Positions 10,255 through 22,518 of a stretch of DNA of 64,000 nucleotides are shown here, in pieces (the first letter of the stretch is position 1; each line of letters begins with the position of its first letter). The DNA comes from Vibrio casei. GTDB lineage: Bacteria > Pseudomonadota > Gammaproteobacteria > Enterobacterales > Vibrionaceae. Both the position numbers and the translations under genes were made by a program. The notes under the pieces are model-generated. The model saw only the letters and a program-made list of their open reading frames with translations. It searched no databases and was not told where the DNA came from. The stretch lies in the NCBI RefSeq assembly GCF_002218025.2, contig NZ_AP018680.1, positions 62,001 to 126,000 on the forward strand. Direction: 5' to 3'.

Positions 10255-10283
10255 TTGTTTTTGGTGTGAAATTTGACTATAAT
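10255..10283 (+). promoter_or_regulatory. Promoter of the rplK-rplA operon
   Basis: TTGTTT (10255-10260), exactly 17 bases, a perfect TATAAT (10278-10283), then the GC-rich TTCGCGCC. It lies 87 bases before the rplK start. The -10 and discriminator resemble those of the rplJ promoter at 11513-11540. Confidence 0.75.
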
Positions 10284-10369
10284 TTCGCGCCTTTTTACAG
10301 GTATTAATGTAAAGCTAGCGGGGAGCTGATCGGTTGATTAGCGTTTGTACCCAAAAATTAGGAATTAAA

Positions 10370-10798
10370 ATGGCTAAGAAAGTAGAAGCTTATATCAAAC
10401 TGCAAGTTGCAGCTGGTATGGCGAATCCAAGTCCACCAGTTGGTCCTGCATTAGGTCAACACGGTGTAAACATCATGGAATTCTGTAAAGCATTTAACGC
10501 AAAAACAGAATCTCTTGAGAAAGGTCTTCCAACACCAGTTGTTATCTCTGTATACAATGACCGTTCTTTCACATTTGTAACTAAGACTCCACCTGCTGCT
10601 GTTCTTCTTAAGAAAGCTGCTGGCGTTAAGTCTGGTTCTGGCCGTCCAAATACTGAGAAAGTTGGTACAATTACTGATGCTCAGATTCAAGAGATTGCTG
10701 AAACTAAAGCTGCAGATATGACTGGCGCAGACATCGAAGCGATGAAGCGTTCTATCGCGGGTACTGCTCGTTCAATGGGCCTAGTGGTAGAAGGATAA
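10370..10798 (+). CDS. rplK: 50S ribosomal protein L11
   Basis: Binds 23S rRNA at the GTPase-associated centre and is needed for RelA activation. The 142-residue protein starts [20 protein letters not shown] and has the proline-rich [14 protein letters not shown] linker motif and the C-terminal RNA-binding domain ending [18 protein letters not shown] at 10370 has AGGA 7 bases before it. It is followed after 4 bases by rplA, with which it forms an operon; in E. coli this operon is repressed translationally by L1. Confidence 0.98.
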   Translation: MAKKVEAYIKLQVAAGMANPSPPVGPALGQHGVNIMEFCKAFNAKTESLEKGLPTPVVISVYNDRSFTFVTKTPPAAVLLKKAAGVKSGSGRPNTEKVGTITDAQIQEIAETKAADMTGADIEAMKRSIAGTARSMGLVVEG

Positions 10799-10802
10799 GA
10801 TC

Positions 10803-11507
10803 ATGGCAAAACTTACTAAGCGTATGAAAACTATCCGCTCTAAAGTGGAAGTGACAAAAGAATACGAAATCAATGAAGCGGTAGCTCTTCTTAAAGAATT
10901 AGCAACTGCAAAATTCGTAGAAAGCGTTGACGTTGCTGTTAATCTTGGCATCGATGCTCGTAAATCAGACCAAAACGTTCGTGGCGCAACGGTACTTCCA
11001 CATGGTACAGGCCGTGACATCCGCGTTGCAGTGTTCACTCAAGGTGCAAACGCTGAAGCAGCTAAAGAAGCTGGCGCAGATATTGTTGGTATGGAAGATC
11101 TTGCTGAGCTAGTTAAGAAAGGCGAAATGAACTTTGACGTTGTTGTTGCTTCTCCAGATGCAATGCGCGTTGTTGGTCAATTAGGTACTATCTTAGGTCC
11201 TCGTGGTCTAATGCCAAATCCTAAAGTTGGCACTGTAACACCTAATGTTGCTCAAGCAGTTAAAAATGCTAAAGCTGGTCAGGTTCGTTACCGTAATGAC
11301 AAAAATGGCATAATTCACACTACTATTGGTAAAGTTTCTTTTGAATCTAACCAGCTACAAGAGAACTTAGAAGCTCTTTTAGTTGCTCTTAAGAAAGCAA
11401 AACCATCTTCAGCGAAAGGTACTTTCCTGAAGAAAGTAAGCATCTCTACCACTATGGGTGCTGGTGTGACGGTTGATCAAGCTAGTTTGAATACTCAAGC
11501 AGTTTAA
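10803..11507 (+). CDS. rplA: 50S ribosomal protein L1
   Basis: Forms the mobile L1 stalk near the E site and autogenously represses rplK-rplA translation in E. coli. The 234-residue protein has the family signature [16 protein letters not shown] and the expected N-terminal [11 protein letters not shown]. It lies 4 bases after the rplK stop, so translational coupling is likely. The gap after it carries the rplJ promoter and the L10 leader. Confidence 0.98.
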   Translation: MAKLTKRMKTIRSKVEVTKEYEINEAVALLKELATAKFVESVDVAVNLGIDARKSDQNVRGATVLPHGTGRDIRVAVFTQGANAEAAKEAGADIVGMEDLAELVKKGEMNFDVVVASPDAMRVVGQLGTILGPRGLMPNPKVGTVTPNVAQAVKNAKAGQVRYRNDKNGIIHTTIGKVSFESNQLQENLEALLVALKKAKPSSAKGTFLKKVSISTTMGAGVTVDQASLNTQAV

Positions 11508-11512
11508 TTAAT

Positions 11513-11540
11513 TTGCTTAGGCGTAAAATTTGTGTATAAT
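11513..11540 (+). promoter_or_regulatory. Promoter of rplJ-rplL(-rpoBC)
   Basis: TTGCTT (11513-11518), 16 bases, a perfect TATAAT (11535-11540), then TTTGCGCC. It begins 5 bases after the rplA stop. This internal promoter sits where E. coli has the L10 promoter and would drive the L10 leader at 11608-11790. Confidence 0.7.
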
Positions 11541-11607
11541 TTTGCGCCTAATTCATGGTTGGAGTGTTGCTTGTTTTGTCTGATTCTTTTTGGAAAAAGA
11601 CAGGAAA

Positions 11608-11790
11608 AATGATGCTTTCATCCAAGACCGTAGGCGTTTTATTCATTTTTATGAATAAAACTTAATTATACCTACGTAGATGGTGCCCGAACGGATGGTT
11701 GTATTTCATTAGAGATATTCATTTGGGAATGCACCGTAAGAACATTCATTAAATAATTAGTGAATGGTGTAACTACAACCAGGAGTAAAT
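11608..11790 (+). promoter_or_regulatory. L10 leader: autoregulatory mRNA structure
   Basis: The 250-base untranslated stretch before rplJ holds nested structure: CGTAGG (11629-11634) pairs with CCTACG (11671-11676), enclosing a perfect 11-bp hairpin (11636-11646 with 11651-11661). Downstream, GGTTGTA (11697-11703) can pair with TACAACC (11774-11780), which abuts the ribosome site AGGAG (11781-11785). In E. coli the L10-L7/L12 complex binds such a leader and blocks rplJ translation. The long-range pairing next to the ribosome site is the likely switch; that part is inference. Confidence 0.75.
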
Positions 11791-11794
11791 CCAA

Positions 11795-12289
11795 ATGGCT
11801 TTAAATCTTCAAGACAAACAAGCAATTGTTGCTGAAGTTAACGAAGCAGCCAATGGTGCACTTTCTGCAGTTGTTGCTGACTCTCGTGGCGTTGCTGTTG
11901 GCGCGATGACTTCTCTACGTAAACAAGCTCGTGAAGCGGGTGTTTACTTGAAAGTTGTTCGTAACACATTGGCTCGTCGTGCGGTAGTTGGCACAGACTA
12001 CGAATGTCTAACAGAGGTATTCGTTGGTCCTACTTTGATCGGTTTCTCTAATGAGCACCCTGGTGCTGCTGCGCGTCTTTTTAAAGACTTTGCAAAAGAG
12101 AACAAAAAATTTGAGATCAAAGCTGCTGCATTTGAAGGCGCATTAGCTGACGCTGATGTACTAGCGACACTACCTACTTACGACGAAGCAATTGCACGCT
12201 TAATGATGTGCATGAAAGAAGCTTCTGCTGGCAAGTTGGTACGTACTATCGCTGCTGTTCGTGATCAAAAACAAGAAGTTGCGGCATAA
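11795..12289 (+). CDS. rplJ: 50S ribosomal protein L10
   Basis: Base of the ribosomal stalk; its C-terminal helix holds the L7/L12 dimers and its N-terminal domain binds 23S rRNA. The 164-residue protein has the expected start [12 protein letters not shown], the [11 protein letters not shown] segment and an alanine-rich C-terminal helix. AGGAG precedes the start. rplL follows after 59 bases. Translation is probably controlled by the upstream leader. Confidence 0.98.
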   Translation: MALNLQDKQAIVAEVNEAANGALSAVVADSRGVAVGAMTSLRKQAREAGVYLKVVRNTLARRAVVGTDYECLTEVFVGPTLIGFSNEHPGAAARLFKDFAKENKKFEIKAAAFEGALADADVLATLPTYDEAIARLMMCMKEASAGKLVRTIAAVRDQKQEVAA

Positions 12290-12348
12290 GCCCACACTTA
12301 TTTCTGATTACCATATAAACTTATTGTTAACTTTAAAAGAGAATTGTT

Positions 12349-12714
12349 ATGTCTATTACTAACGAGCAAATCCTAGACGCAGTTGCAGAAATGTCTGTAA
12401 TGCAAGTTGTTGAGCTTATCGAAGCTATGGAAGAAAAATTCGGCGTATCTGCTGCTGCTGCTGTTGTTGCTGGCGGTGCTGCTGCTGAAGCGGCTGAAGA
12501 GCAATCTGAATTCGACGTAATTCTAACTTCTGCTGGCGCAAACAAAGTATCTGTAATTAAAGCGGTACGTGGCGCTACAGGTCTTGGCCTGAAAGAAGCT
12601 AAAGGTTTAGTTGATAGTGCACCTGCAGCTATCAAAGAAGCTGCTTCTAAAGAAGAAGCTGAAGCTCTTAAAGCACAACTAGAAGAAGCTGGTGCTTCTG
12701 TTGAAATTAAGTAA
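12349..12714 (+). CDS. rplL: 50S ribosomal protein L7/L12
   Basis: Multi-copy stalk protein that recruits and activates translation GTPases. The 121-residue protein has an N-terminal dimerisation helix ([15 protein letters not shown]), an Ala/Gly-rich hinge (about residues 35-50) and a C-terminal domain with [20 protein letters not shown]. It is the last ribosomal protein gene of the cluster; an attenuator lies between it and rpoB. Confidence 0.98.
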   Translation: MSITNEQILDAVAEMSVMQVVELIEAMEEKFGVSAAAAVVAGGAAAEAAEEQSEFDVILTSAGANKVSVIKAVRGATGLGLKEAKGLVDSAPAAIKEAASKEEAEALKAQLEEAGASVEIK

Positions 12715-12746
12715 TTTTTACTTAGTTTCTTAGCCGTAAGGCTAAT

Positions 12747-12777
12747 GGCTGGTGGTTAATTAACCACCAGCCTTTTT
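12747..12777 (+). terminator. Attenuator between rplL and rpoB
   Basis: A perfect 26-base palindrome GGCTGGTGGTTAA/TTAACCACCAGCC (12747-12772), followed by TTTTT. In E. coli the same gap has a partial terminator that sets the ratio of ribosomal protein to polymerase transcripts. Some transcription must read through, because no strong promoter is evident before rpoB. Confidence 0.8.
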
Positions 12778-12836
12778 GCGCTGTAGGGTATAGGCTAATT
12801 TTCCCGCTGTTTAGGCGTCTATATTCAAGCAAAAAA

Positions 12837-12883
12837 CACTTCTAAGGTTCTGCTGAAATGTACTTTCAGATGAGGTTAGAGTG
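12837..12883 (+). other. Long hairpin, possible RNase III processing site, before rpoB
   Basis: CACTTCTAA pairs with TTAGAGTG (one bulged T), enclosing CTGAAA paired with TTTCAG. It lies between the attenuator and rpoB, where E. coli has an RNase III cleavage hairpin. The role here is inferred from position and shape. Confidence 0.5.
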
Positions 12884-12989
12884 TCCAGTAAAACAGTGTT
12901 GTTAGTCACTGTCCTCCGTTTTATCAATGTAATTGATATCAACGAGTCTTGGGCAGTTTGGGTCACTTATCAGCTAGCTGAGGAACCCC

Positions 12990-15900
12990 ATGGTTTACTC
13001 TTACACCGAGAAAAAGCGCATCCGTAAGGATTTTGGTAAGCGTCCACAAGTTTTGGACGTTCCATATTTGCTATCGATCCAGCTCGATTCATTCGACAAG
13101 TTCATTGAACAGGATCCAGAAGGCCAATATGGTCTTGAAGCTGCCTTTCGTTCTGTTTTTCCAATTCAGAGCTATAACGGCAATTCTGAGCTGCAATACG
13201 TTAGCTACCGTCTTGGTGAGCCAGTATTTGATGTTAAAGAATGTCAAATACGTGGTGTCACTTATTCGAAACCGCTACGCGTTAAACTGCGCTTAGTCGT
13301 TTTTGATAAAGACGCACCAGCAGGTACCGTAAAAGATATTAAAGAACAAGAAGTCTACATGGGTGAAATTCCTCTCATGACAGACAATGGCACCTTCGTA
13401 ATCAATGGTACTGAGAGGGTTATCGTATCCCAGTTGCACCGAAGCCCAGGCGTGTTCTTCGACAGCGATAAGGGTAAAACCCATTCTTCAGGTAAAGTGC
13501 TTTATAATGCACGAGTTATTCCTTATCGCGGCTCATGGTTAGACTTTGAGTTTGATCCTAAGGATAACTTGTACGTTCGTATCGATCGTCGTCGTAAACT
13601 ACCTGCATCTATCATTTTACGTGCTTTGCATAAAACAACAGAAGAAATCTTAGATATCTTTTTTGAAAAAGTACGCTTTGAAGTGAAAGATCAAACTCTA
13701 TTAATGGAGTTGGTACCAGATCGTCTACGTGGTGAAACGGCATCATTTGATATTGAATCAAATGGTACTGTTTACGTTGAAGCTGGTCGCCGTGTTACAG
13801 CTCGTCATATTCGTAACCTAGAAAAAGACGGTGTCGAATTCATTGAAGTGCCAGTGGAGTACATCGTTGGGAAAGTTGCATCGAAAGATTACATCGATGA
13901 AGCAACTGGCGAAGTGATTGTCTCAGCGAACCAAGAAATTTCTTTAGAAGCATTAGCGAACCTTTCTCAAGCTGGTTATAAAAAGCTTGAAGTTCTGTTT
14001 ACTAATGACTTAGACCATGGCCCATTTATGTCTGACACTTTACGTGTTGACAGTACAACCGATCGTATTTCTGCATTAGTAGAAATCTATCGCATGATGC
14101 GCCCTGGCGAGCCACCAACAAAAGAAGCTGCTGAATCACTATTTAATAGTTTATTCTTTGCTGAAGAGCGTTATGACTTATCGACTGTTGGTCGTATGAA
14201 GTTTAATAGCTCTATTGAACGTGAAGGCGCACAAGAGCAAGGTATCCTCGATGAAACGGATATCATTGCAGTAATGAAAAAGCTGATCGGTATCCGTAAC
14301 GGTATTGGTGAGGTCGATGATATTGATCACCTTGGTAACCGTCGTATCCGCAGCGTTGGTGAAATGGCTGAAAACCAATTCCGAGTTGGTCTAGTCCGTG
14401 TTGAACGTGCAGTAAAAGAACGCCTAAGTCTTGGTGATTTAGATGCGATTATGCCTCAAGATCTTATCAATGCTAAGCCGATTTCAGCAGCAGTGAAAGA
14501 GTTCTTTGGCTCATCACAGCTTTCTCAATTTATGGATCAGAACAACCCGTTGTCGGAAGTGACGCATAAGCGTCGTATTTCTGCTTTAGGTCCTGGCGGT
14601 TTGACACGTGAGCGTGCCGGCTTTGAAGTACGTGATGTTCACGTAACTCACTACGGTCGTCTATGTCCAATCGAAACGCCAGAAGGTCCAAACATCGGTT
14701 TGATCAACTCATTATCAGCGTTTGCTCGTTGTAATGAATACGGTTTCCTTGAGACTCCGTACCGTCGCGTTGTTGATGGTGTTGTAACCGAAGAAGTGGA
14801 TTACCTTTCTGCTATTGAAGAAGGTCAGTTTGTTATCGCTCAGGCGAACGCACACTTGACTGAAACCAGCACATTTGCTGAAGAGCTGATCACAGCTCGT
14901 CAAAAAGGTGAATCTGGTCTTCACCCGCGTGACCATGTTAACTACATGGACGTGGCAACAAACCAAGTAGTATCTATCGCTGCCTCGCTTATCCCGTTCC
15001 TAGAACACGATGATGCGAACCGTGCATTGATGGGTGCGAACATGCAACGCCAAGCGGTTCCTACATTACGCGCTGATAAGCCGTTAGTAGGTACTGGTAT
15101 TGAGCGTAATGTGGCGGTCGATTCAGGTGTTACAGCGGTCGCGAAACGTGGCGGTACAGTTCAATCTGTTGATGCTTCTCGTATCGTAGTAAAAGTTAAT
15201 GAAGATGAATTAGTACCTGGCGAAGCTGGTATCGATATCTATAACTTAACTAAATACACTCGTTCTAACCAAAACACATGTATTAACCAACGCCCAACCG
15301 TATTGCCTGGTGAACGCTGTGCACGCGGTGATGTTATTGCTGATGGTCCTTCAACTGACCTTGGTGAGTTAGCGCTTGGCCAAAACATGCGTATCGCATT
15401 TATGCCTTGGAATGGTTACAACTTCGAAGATTCCATCTTGGTTTCTGAGCGTGTTGTTCAAGAAGACCGTTTCACTACGATTCACATTCAAGAACTGTCT
15501 TGTGTGGCTCGTGATACCAAGCTTGGTAGCGAAGAAATTACCGCTGATATTCCAAACGTAGGTGAGTCTGCTCTGTCTAAACTAGATGAGTCAGGTATTG
15601 TTTACATTGGTGCTGAAGTGAAAGGTGGTGACATTCTAGTTGGTAAAGTAACGCCTAAAGGTGAAACGCAACTGACTCCTGAAGAGAAGCTTCTACGAGC
15701 TATCTTCGGTGAAAAAGCATCGGATGTTAAAGATACATCGCTACGTGTACCAAACTCTGTTTCTGGTACGATCATTGATGTTCAAGTCTTTACTCGCGAT
15801 GGCGTAGAAAAAGACAAGCGTGCGCTTGAAATTGAACAAATGCAGCTTAAAGAAGCGAAGAAAGATTTGACTGAAGAGTTTCAAATCTTAGAAGGCGGTC

Positions 15901-17018
15901 TATTGGCTCGTGTTCGCTCATTGCTTCTATCTGGTGGCTTCTCTGAAGCAAGGCTGGATGCGATTGATCGTAAGCAATGGTTAGTTCAAACACTGGAAGA
16001 TGACACTCTTCAATCTCAGCTTGAACAACTTGCTGAACAGTGGGATGAGATCAAAGCTGACTTTGATAAGAAGTTTGAAACTAAACGTCGTAAGATCACT
16101 CAAGGTGATGATCTTGCACCGGGCGTACTGAAGATTGTTAAGGTTTACTTAGCCGTTAAACGTCGTATTCAACCTGGTGATAAGATGGCGGGTCGTCATG
16201 GTAACAAGGGTGTTATCTCTAAGATTAACCCTGTTGAAGACATGCCTTATGATGAAAAAGGTCAACCTGTTGATATCGTGTTAAACCCACTGGGTGTACC
16301 TTCACGTATGAACATCGGTCAGATCTTAGAAGTACACTTAGGTCTTGCTGCCAAAGGTATTGGTGACAAGATTAATCAGATGGTTAAAGAGCAACAAGAG
16401 CTTGCTAAGTTCCGTACGTTCTTACAAAAAGTTTATGACTTGGGTGATACCCGCCAAGAAGTAAATATTGCTGAATTGTCTGATGATGAAGTTCGTACTC
16501 TGATCGGAAACTTGCGTGGCGGTCTACCGATCGCAACACCAGTATTCGATGGTGCAAATGAACCAGCAATTAAAGAATTGCTTGCGCTTGCCGACCTTCC
16601 TGTATCGGGTCAATTAGACCTATACGATGGTCGCACTGGTGATAAGTTTGAACGTCCTGTAACTGTCGGTTACATGTACATGTTGAAACTGAACCACTTG
16701 GTTGATGACAAAATGCACGCACGTTCTACTGGCTCTTACAGCCTAGTAACTCAGCAACCACTTGGTGGTAAAGCTCAGTTCGGTGGCCAGCGTTTCGGTG
16801 AGATGGAAGTATGGGCACTAGAAGCATACGGTGCTGCTTACACGCTTCAAGAAATGCTAACTGTTAAATCTGATGATGTGAACGGTCGTACTAAGATGTA
16901 TAAAAACATCGTAGATGGCGATCACAGCATGGAGCCTGGCATGCCAGAATCGTTCAACGTATTGTTGAAAGAGATTCGTTCGCTAGGTATTAACATCGAG
17001 CTAGAAGACGAAGAGTAA
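12990..17018 (+). CDS. rpoB: DNA-directed RNA polymerase subunit beta
   Basis: Catalytic core subunit forming one side of the active cleft. At 1342 residues it is the same length as E. coli RpoB, and numbering agrees (His526 lies at bases 14565-14567). The rifampicin pocket reads [21 protein letters not shown] and [10 protein letters not shown], i.e. the sensitive type at 512, 513, 516, 526, 529, 531 and 533. The active-site region has [15 protein letters not shown], and the C-terminus ends [12 protein letters not shown]. The segment [18 protein letters not shown] has Val at 552 where E. coli has Pro. ATG follows GAGGAACCCC. rpoC follows after 133 bases. Confidence 0.99.
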   Translation: MVYSYTEKKRIRKDFGKRPQVLDVPYLLSIQLDSFDKFIEQDPEGQYGLEAAFRSVFPIQSYNGNSELQYVSYRLGEPVFDVKECQIRGVTYSKPLRVKLRLVVFDKDAPAGTVKDIKEQEVYMGEIPLMTDNGTFVINGTERVIVSQLHRSPGVFFDSDKGKTHSSGKVLYNARVIPYRGSWLDFEFDPKDNLYVRIDRRRKLPASIILRALHKTTEEILDIFFEKVRFEVKDQTLLMELVPDRLRGETASFDIESNGTVYVEAGRRVTARHIRNLEKDGVEFIEVPVEYIVGKVASKDYIDEATGEVIVSANQEISLEALANLSQAGYKKLEVLFTNDLDHGPFMSDTLRVDSTTDRISALVEIYRMMRPGEPPTKEAAESLFNSLFFAEERYDLSTVGRMKFNSSIEREGAQEQGILDETDIIAVMKKLIGIRNGIGEVDDIDHLGNRRIRSVGEMAENQFRVGLVRVERAVKERLSLGDLDAIMPQDLINAKPISAAVKEFFGSSQLSQFMDQNNPLSEVTHKRRISALGPGGLTRERAGFEVRDVHVTHYGRLCPIETPEGPNIGLINSLSAFARCNEYGFLETPYRRVVDGVVTEEVDYLSAIEEGQFVIAQANAHLTETSTFAEELITARQKGESGLHPRDHVNYMDVATNQVVSIAASLIPFLEHDDANRALMGANMQRQAVPTLRADKPLVGTGIERNVAVDSGVTAVAKRGGTVQSVDASRIVVKVNEDELVPGEAGIDIYNLTKYTRSNQNTCINQRPTVLPGERCARGDVIADGPSTDLGELALGQNMRIAFMPWNGYNFEDSILVSERVVQEDRFTTIHIQELSCVARDTKLGSEEITADIPNVGESALSKLDESGIVYIGAEVKGGDILVGKVTPKGETQLTPEEKLLRAIFGEKASDVKDTSLRVPNSVSGTIIDVQVFTRDGVEKDKRALEIEQMQLKEAKKDLTEEFQILEGGLLARVRSLLLSGGFSEARLDAIDRKQWLVQTLEDDTLQSQLEQLAEQWDEIKADFDKKFETKRRKITQGDDLAPGVLKIVKVYLAVKRRIQPGDKMAGRHGNKGVISKINPVEDMPYDEKGQPVDIVLNPLGVPSRMNIGQILEVHLGLAAKGIGDKINQMVKEQQELAKFRTFLQKVYDLGDTRQEVNIAELSDDEVRTLIGNLRGGLPIATPVFDGANEPAIKELLALADLPVSGQLDLYDGRTGDKFERPVTVGYMYMLKLNHLVDDKMHARSTGSYSLVTQQPLGGKAQFGGQRFGEMEVWALEAYGAAYTLQEMLTVKSDDVNGRTKMYKNIVDGDHSMEPGMPESFNVLLKEIRSLGINIELEDEE

Positions 17019-17151
17019 TTATTATTTATAGAAATGCCGTTGCGATATTAAAAGCAACGGCGGCTATTGATAACAAAGAACTCTCGGATTTAACCCGGTA
17101 GAAAAGAGGCGTTCAACTTGAGCGTCTCTTAACTCCTTACAGGAGCTGATT

Positions 17152-20100
17152 GTGAAAGATTTACTGAACTTTCTAAAAGCACAGCATAAGACCGAAGAAT
17201 TTGATGCAATCAAAATCGGTCTAGCTTCTCCAGACATGATTCGCTCATGGTCTTTCGGTGAAGTTAAAAAGCCAGAAACTATTAACTATCGTACGTTCAA
17301 GCCTGAGCGTGACGGTTTGTTTTGTGCGCGTATTTTTGGTCCAGTGAAAGACTACGAATGTCTTTGTGGTAAATACAAGCGCTTGAAACACCGTGGTGTT
17401 ATCTGTGAGAAGTGTGGCGTAGAAGTTACACAAACTAAAGTTCGTCGTGACCGTATGGGCCACATCGAGCTGGCGTCTCCAGTTGCACACATCTGGTTCC
17501 TAAAATCACTACCATCTCGTATCGGCCTATTAATGGATATTCCGCTACGTGACATCGAACGTGTACTTTACTTCGAAATGTATGTAGTGACGGAACCTGG
17601 CATGACGGATCTTGAAAAAGGTCAAATGCTAACGGAAGAAGAATATCTAGACCGTTTAGAAGAGTGGGGCGACGAATTTGTTGCGAAAATGGGCGCTGAA
17701 GCGATCAAAGATCTGCTACACACCATGGACATGCACGCAGAAGCTGAGCAGATGCGTGAAGAGCTAGAAACCACTAACTCTGAAACTAAACGTAAGAAAT
17801 TGACTAAGCGTCTAAAATTGGTCGAAGCGTTCATTGCTTCAGGGAATAACCCTGAGTGGATGATCTTGACTGTACTTCCAGTTTTACCGCCAGATCTACG
17901 TCCTCTAGTACCATTAGATGGCGGTCGTTTTGCGACTTCAGATCTGAACGACTTATACCGTCGAGTGATCAACCGTAATAACCGTTTGAAGCGTCTTCTA
18001 GACTTAGCTGCTCCAGATATCATCGTACGTAACGAAAAGCGTATGTTGCAAGAATCTGTTGATGCGCTGCTAGATAACGGTCGTCGCGGTCGTGCGATCA
18101 CGGGTTCTAACAAGCGTCCTCTTAAATCTTTGGCTGACATGATCAAAGGTAAGCAAGGTCGTTTCCGTCAGAACTTACTTGGTAAACGTGTAGACTATTC
18201 TGGCCGTTCTGTAATCACAGTAGGTCCATACCTTCGTCTACACCAGTGTGGTCTTCCTAAGAAGATGGCACTAGAGCTATTTAAACCATTTATCTACAGC
18301 AAGCTAGAATCACGTGGCATGGCTACAACGATTAAAGCGGCGAAGAAAATGGTAGAGCGCGAAGAAGCGATCGTTTGGGATATCCTAGATGAAGTGATTC
18401 GTGAACACCCAGTTCTACTAAACCGTGCACCAACACTTCACCGTCTTGGTATTCAAGCGTTTGAACCAGTACTTATCGAAGGTAAAGCGATTCAGCTTCA
18501 CCCACTCGTGTGTGCGGCTTATAACGCCGACTTCGATGGTGACCAAATGGCGGTACACGTACCGTTAACGTTGGAAGCGCAGCTTGAAGCTCGTACGCTA
18601 ATGATGTCGACCAACAACATCCTTTCACCAGCATCTGGTGATCCGATCATCGTACCTTCTCAGGACGTTGTATTGGGTCTTTACTACATGACTCGTGATA
18701 AGATCAATGTTAAAGGTGAAGGTATGTACCTTGCTGGCCCTGAAGAGGCTGAAAAGGCATACCGTACTAAGACTGCTGAGTTACACGCTCGCGTTAAAGT
18801 ACGCATTACTGAAACGATCGTTGATGAAGATGGTAACACCACAACGAATACGGCAATGCGTGATACGACAGTTGGTCGTGCTATGCTTTGGCAGATCGTT
18901 CCAAAAGGTCTTCCTTTTGAAATCGTGAACCAAAAGCTAGGTAAGAAACAAATTTCAACGTTGTTGAATGAGTGCTACCGTAAACTTGGCCTTAAAGATA
19001 CTGTAATCTTTGCAGACCAAATCATGTATACAGGTTTTGCCTACGCGGCACTTTCTGGTGTTTCTGTTGGTATCGACGACATGGTTGTACCGGCAGCGAA
19101 ATATACTGAAATTGCAGAAGCAGAAGAAGAAGTACGTGAAATCCAAGAACAATTCCAATCAGGTCTTGTTACTGCGGGTGAGCGTTACAACAAAGTTATC
19201 GATATTTGGGCGTCTACCAACGACCGCGTTGCAAAAGCAATGATGGATAACCTTTCTTTTGAAACGGTAACTAACCGCAATGGCGAAGAAGAACAGCAAG
19301 AATCGTTTAACAGCATCTACATGATGGCTGACTCCGGTGCTCGTGGTTCTGCAGCGCAGATTCGTCAGTTAGCCGGTATGCGTGGTCTGATGGCGCGTCC
19401 AGATGGTTCAATCATCGAAACGCCGATCACAGCAAACTTCAAAGAAGGTCTAAACGTACTTCAATACTTCATCTCAACCCACGGTGCTCGTAAAGGTTTG
19501 GCCGATACCGCACTTAAGACCGCGAACTCAGGTTACCTGACTCGTCGTCTAGTAGACGTTGCTCAAGACGTTGTGGTTACAGAGCATGACTGTGGCACTT
19601 TCGAAGGCGTTGACATGATGCCTCATATCGAAGGTGGTGATGTTAAAGTTGCACTGGCGGAGCTTGCGCTTGGTCGTGTTGTAGCGGAAGACATTGTTAA
19701 GCCAGGTACTGAGCAAGTATTGATCCCACGTAATACTCTAATTGATGAGAAGTGGTGTCAGATCCTTGAAGATAACTCAGTTGATAAGATCAAAGTACGT
19801 TCAGTTGTAACGTGTGAAGCAGACTTCGGTTGTTGTGCAAACTGTTACGGTCGTGATTTGGCTCGTGGTCACAAGGTAAACCAAGGTGAGGCAGTTGGTG
19901 TTATTGCTGCTCAATCTATCGGTGAACCGGGTACACAGCTAACCATGCGTACCTTCCACATCGGTGGTGCGGCATCAACGGCAGCAGCAGAAAACAGCAT
20001 CCAAGCGAAAACCACTGGTACTGTGAAACTTCACAATGCTAAGTTTGTTATCAATAAAGATAAGAAATTGGTTATCACTTCACGTGCATCAGAAATGACT

Positions 20101-21351
20101 ATCATTGATGAGTTTGGCCGTACTAAAGAGAAGCATAAACTTCCTTACGGTTCATTGCTAAGCAAAGCAGACAACGAAGCAGTTACGGCTGGTGATGTTG
20201 TGGCTAACTGGGAAGCACACACCATGCCAATCATCACTGAAGTGGCAGGTCGCATCCAGTTCGTAGACATGATTGATGGTGTAACCATTTCTCGCCAAAC
20301 TGATGACCTAACTGGCCTATCTTCAAGTGAAGTAGTAGATCCTGCGCAGCGTTCAACAGCAGGTAAAGATATGCGTCCAGCAATCAAGCTTGTTGATGCT
20401 CAAGGTAATGATGTAATGATCCCTGGTACAGATATGCCAGCGAACTACTTCTTGCCGGGTAAAGCGATTGTAAACATCGAAGATGGTGCAGAAGTAGGTA
20501 TTGGTGACACGTTATCTCGTATCCCTCAAAAATCGAGCGGAAACAAAGATATCACCGGTGGTCTACCTCGCGTAGCGGACTTGTTTGAAGCACGTAAGCC
20601 GAAAGAGCCTGCGATTCTTGCTGAGCATACTGGTACGGTTGCATTTGGTAAAGAAACCAAAGGTAAACGTCGTCTATTGATTACTCGTGAAGGCGGGGAT
20701 GTTTATGAAGAAATGATTCCTAAGCATCGTCAATTGAACGTGTTTGAAGGCGAGAAAGTAGAACGTGGTGATGTCATTTCTGATGGCCCAGAAACACCGC
20801 ATGACATTTTACGTTTACGTGGTATTCACGCTGTAACGCAATACATTGCTAATGAAGTTCAAGAAGTTTACCGCTTACAAGGTGTAAAGATTAACGATAA
20901 GCACATCGAAACTATCGTTCGTCAAATGCTACGTAAGTGTACAATCACCCGTTCAGGTGATTCAGAATTCCTTGAAGGCGAGCAAGTTGAATTTTCACAA
21001 GTTAAAATTGCTAACCGTCAGCTTGAAGCTGAAGGCAAAGAGCTTGTGCAATTCGAGCGTGATCTATTAGGTATCACTAAAGCGTCTCTAGCAACTGAGT
21101 CGTTCATCTCTGCCGCATCGTTCCAAGAAACGACGCGCGTACTAACAGAAGCAGCAGTTTCTGGTAAACGTGATGAACTACGTGGCTTGAAAGAGAACGT
21201 AATTGTGGGCCGATTGATCCCAGCTGGTACAGGTTATGCTTACCATCAAGAGCGTCAGAAGCAACGCGAAGACCAAGAACAAGGTCCTTCAGCTGAACAA
21301 GCAACTGATAATCTAGCTGCACTTCTTAATGCCGGTTTCTCTGAAGATTAA
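17152..21351 (+). CDS. rpoC: DNA-directed RNA polymerase subunit beta'
   Basis: Largest core subunit; carries the catalytic magnesium. The 1399-residue protein has the N-terminal zinc ribbon (CLCGKYKR...[11 protein letters not shown]), the absolutely conserved [12 protein letters not shown], the bridge helix/trigger loop region with [16 protein letters not shown], and a second zinc site ([15 protein letters not shown]). The start is GTG at 17152, with AGGAG 6 bases before it; GTG is also used for rpoC in relatives. It is in an operon with rpoB and followed by a clear terminator. Confidence 0.99.
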   Translation: MKDLLNFLKAQHKTEEFDAIKIGLASPDMIRSWSFGEVKKPETINYRTFKPERDGLFCARIFGPVKDYECLCGKYKRLKHRGVICEKCGVEVTQTKVRRDRMGHIELASPVAHIWFLKSLPSRIGLLMDIPLRDIERVLYFEMYVVTEPGMTDLEKGQMLTEEEYLDRLEEWGDEFVAKMGAEAIKDLLHTMDMHAEAEQMREELETTNSETKRKKLTKRLKLVEAFIASGNNPEWMILTVLPVLPPDLRPLVPLDGGRFATSDLNDLYRRVINRNNRLKRLLDLAAPDIIVRNEKRMLQESVDALLDNGRRGRAITGSNKRPLKSLADMIKGKQGRFRQNLLGKRVDYSGRSVITVGPYLRLHQCGLPKKMALELFKPFIYSKLESRGMATTIKAAKKMVEREEAIVWDILDEVIREHPVLLNRAPTLHRLGIQAFEPVLIEGKAIQLHPLVCAAYNADFDGDQMAVHVPLTLEAQLEARTLMMSTNNILSPASGDPIIVPSQDVVLGLYYMTRDKINVKGEGMYLAGPEEAEKAYRTKTAELHARVKVRITETIVDEDGNTTTNTAMRDTTVGRAMLWQIVPKGLPFEIVNQKLGKKQISTLLNECYRKLGLKDTVIFADQIMYTGFAYAALSGVSVGIDDMVVPAAKYTEIAEAEEEVREIQEQFQSGLVTAGERYNKVIDIWASTNDRVAKAMMDNLSFETVTNRNGEEEQQESFNSIYMMADSGARGSAAQIRQLAGMRGLMARPDGSIIETPITANFKEGLNVLQYFISTHGARKGLADTALKTANSGYLTRRLVDVAQDVVVTEHDCGTFEGVDMMPHIEGGDVKVALAELALGRVVAEDIVKPGTEQVLIPRNTLIDEKWCQILEDNSVDKIKVRSVVTCEADFGCCANCYGRDLARGHKVNQGEAVGVIAAQSIGEPGTQLTMRTFHIGGAASTAAAENSIQAKTTGTVKLHNAKFVINKDKKLVITSRASEMTIIDEFGRTKEKHKLPYGSLLSKADNEAVTAGDVVANWEAHTMPIITEVAGRIQFVDMIDGVTISRQTDDLTGLSSSEVVDPAQRSTAGKDMRPAIKLVDAQGNDVMIPGTDMPANYFLPGKAIVNIEDGAEVGIGDTLSRIPQKSSGNKDITGGLPRVADLFEARKPKEPAILAEHTGTVAFGKETKGKRRLLITREGGDVYEEMIPKHRQLNVFEGEKVERGDVISDGPETPHDILRLRGIHAVTQYIANEVQEVYRLQGVKINDKHIETIVRQMLRKCTITRSGDSEFLEGEQVEFSQVKIANRQLEAEGKELVQFERDLLGITKASLATESFISAASFQETTRVLTEAAVSGKRDELRGLKENVIVGRLIPAGTGYAYHQERQKQREDQEQGPSAEQATDNLAALLNAGFSED

Positions 21352-21391
21352 CTCTTAAGAGTCATAAGCATTCAGTAGAATGACAGTTTTT

Positions 21392-21419
21392 AAAGGCACC
21401 TTTATAGGTGCCTTTTTGT
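21392..21419 (+). terminator. Terminator of the rpoBC operon
   Basis: AAAGGCACCT (21392-21401) and AGGTGCCTTT (21406-21415) form a perfect 10-bp stem with a TTAT loop and a T-run, 41 bases after the rpoC stop. Confidence 0.92.
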
Positions 21420-21549
21420 TTTTGTGGTGAAACGTTTTGGAGACTGATCACTGACGTTAAGTATATTAATGGAGAGTGGAACAAGACAATAGCCATACAA
21501 AATAGAAGGGGTATACTGCGATCATACTTTTTCTAAGATACTCAATAAT

Positions 21550-22443
21550 ATGCTCTATCTTTTTCCTATCATTACCGTTTTCATATGGGCGGGTAATTCT
21601 ATTATTAATAAGATGGCTTCGACGGTCATCGATCCGGGAGCGATTTCATTTTACCGTTGGCTGGTGGCTTTTATTGTTTTAACGCCTTTTTTAATCTCTC
21701 CTGCTTGGAAAAACCGAAAAACCATTGCGGTTTATCTCCCTAAATTAGCCTTGCTAGCCTTACTTGGCATGGTGATTAATCAATCTTTAGGTTACTACGC
21801 AGGGCTAAGTACCACAGCATTAAATCTGTCGTTAATTACTTCATTAGTACCTTTGATGGGGCTTTTTCTGAGTATTCCATTACTGAATCAAAAACTGACT
21901 TGGTATGCCGTACTTGGTGCCGTTATTTCTTTCGGCGGTTTGGTTATTATGCTTAGCCATGGAGACGTGGTGGGATTGTTTTCCCAAGGCATGAACCGAG
22001 GTGACACCTTGGTACTATTAGGAACATTAGCCTATGCCTTATATGTCGTGCTTATTAAGCGTTGGCGGATGCCGATCTCAAATTGGCAATCTGTTTACGT
22101 GCAAGTGTGTTGCGCGTTAGTGATGCTTTTACCGCTTTTTAGCGTCAGTACTCCCGTAAATTTCAATCAACAAACTACTCCTTTGATCTTATACGCAGGA
22201 TTATTAGCTTCAATCATTGCACCTTGGTGCTGGATGATGGGCATTGAACATTTAGGTGCAGATAAAGCGGCGATTTTTATGAATTTAATGCCAGCGGTGA
22301 CAGCGGTATTTGCCAGTGTTATTTTGAATGAGCAATTAACCTTGTTTCATTATAGTGGAATGGCGATGATCATTGGTGGGGTTATTTTGGCTCAAAGAAG
22401 TAATAGCACTAAGCCTGTGATGGCTGAAGTGCCACAAAAATAA
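21550..22443 (+). CDS. EamA-family (DMT superfamily) transporter
   Basis: Inner-membrane protein of 297 residues with about ten hydrophobic segments arranged as two five-helix EamA repeats (INKMASTVIDPGAISFYRW in the first, SIIAPWCWMMGIEHLGADKA in the second). EamA proteins export amino acids and other metabolites; the substrate is not readable. It is a clear paralogue of the protein at 41995-42945: both have FYRW, SIIAPWCW and IFMNL/LFMNL blocks at the same positions. It lies after the rpoC terminator and converges with rsd. The ribosome site is weak. Confidence 0.85.
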   Translation: MLYLFPIITVFIWAGNSIINKMASTVIDPGAISFYRWLVAFIVLTPFLISPAWKNRKTIAVYLPKLALLALLGMVINQSLGYYAGLSTTALNLSLITSLVPLMGLFLSIPLLNQKLTWYAVLGAVISFGGLVIMLSHGDVVGLFSQGMNRGDTLVLLGTLAYALYVVLIKRWRMPISNWQSVYVQVCCALVMLLPLFSVSTPVNFNQQTTPLILYAGLLASIIAPWCWMMGIEHLGADKAAIFMNLMPAVTAVFASVILNEQLTLFHYSGMAMIIGGVILAQRSNSTKPVMAEVPQK

Positions 22444-22455
22444 GCTCGAAGGGGT

Positions 22456-22510
22456 GGATTATCGTTAATACGGTTATTTGACATATCAAAAACAAGTGAC
22501 GCGATAATCC
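22456..22510. repeat. Inverted repeat between convergent genes
   Basis: GGATTATCG (22456-22464) and CGATAATCC (22502-22510) are perfect inverted copies 37 bases apart, in the 75-base gap between the EamA gene and rsd. There is no T-run. It could be a weak bidirectional terminator. Confidence 0.4.
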
Positions 22511-22518
22511 TAAAACCG

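Noticed and set aside
14640..14650. Val552 in RpoB where E. coli has Pro, near the rifampicin pocket
   Set aside because: Numbering shows it is not a known resistance position, and all main resistance positions are of the sensitive type; probably a lineage trait.
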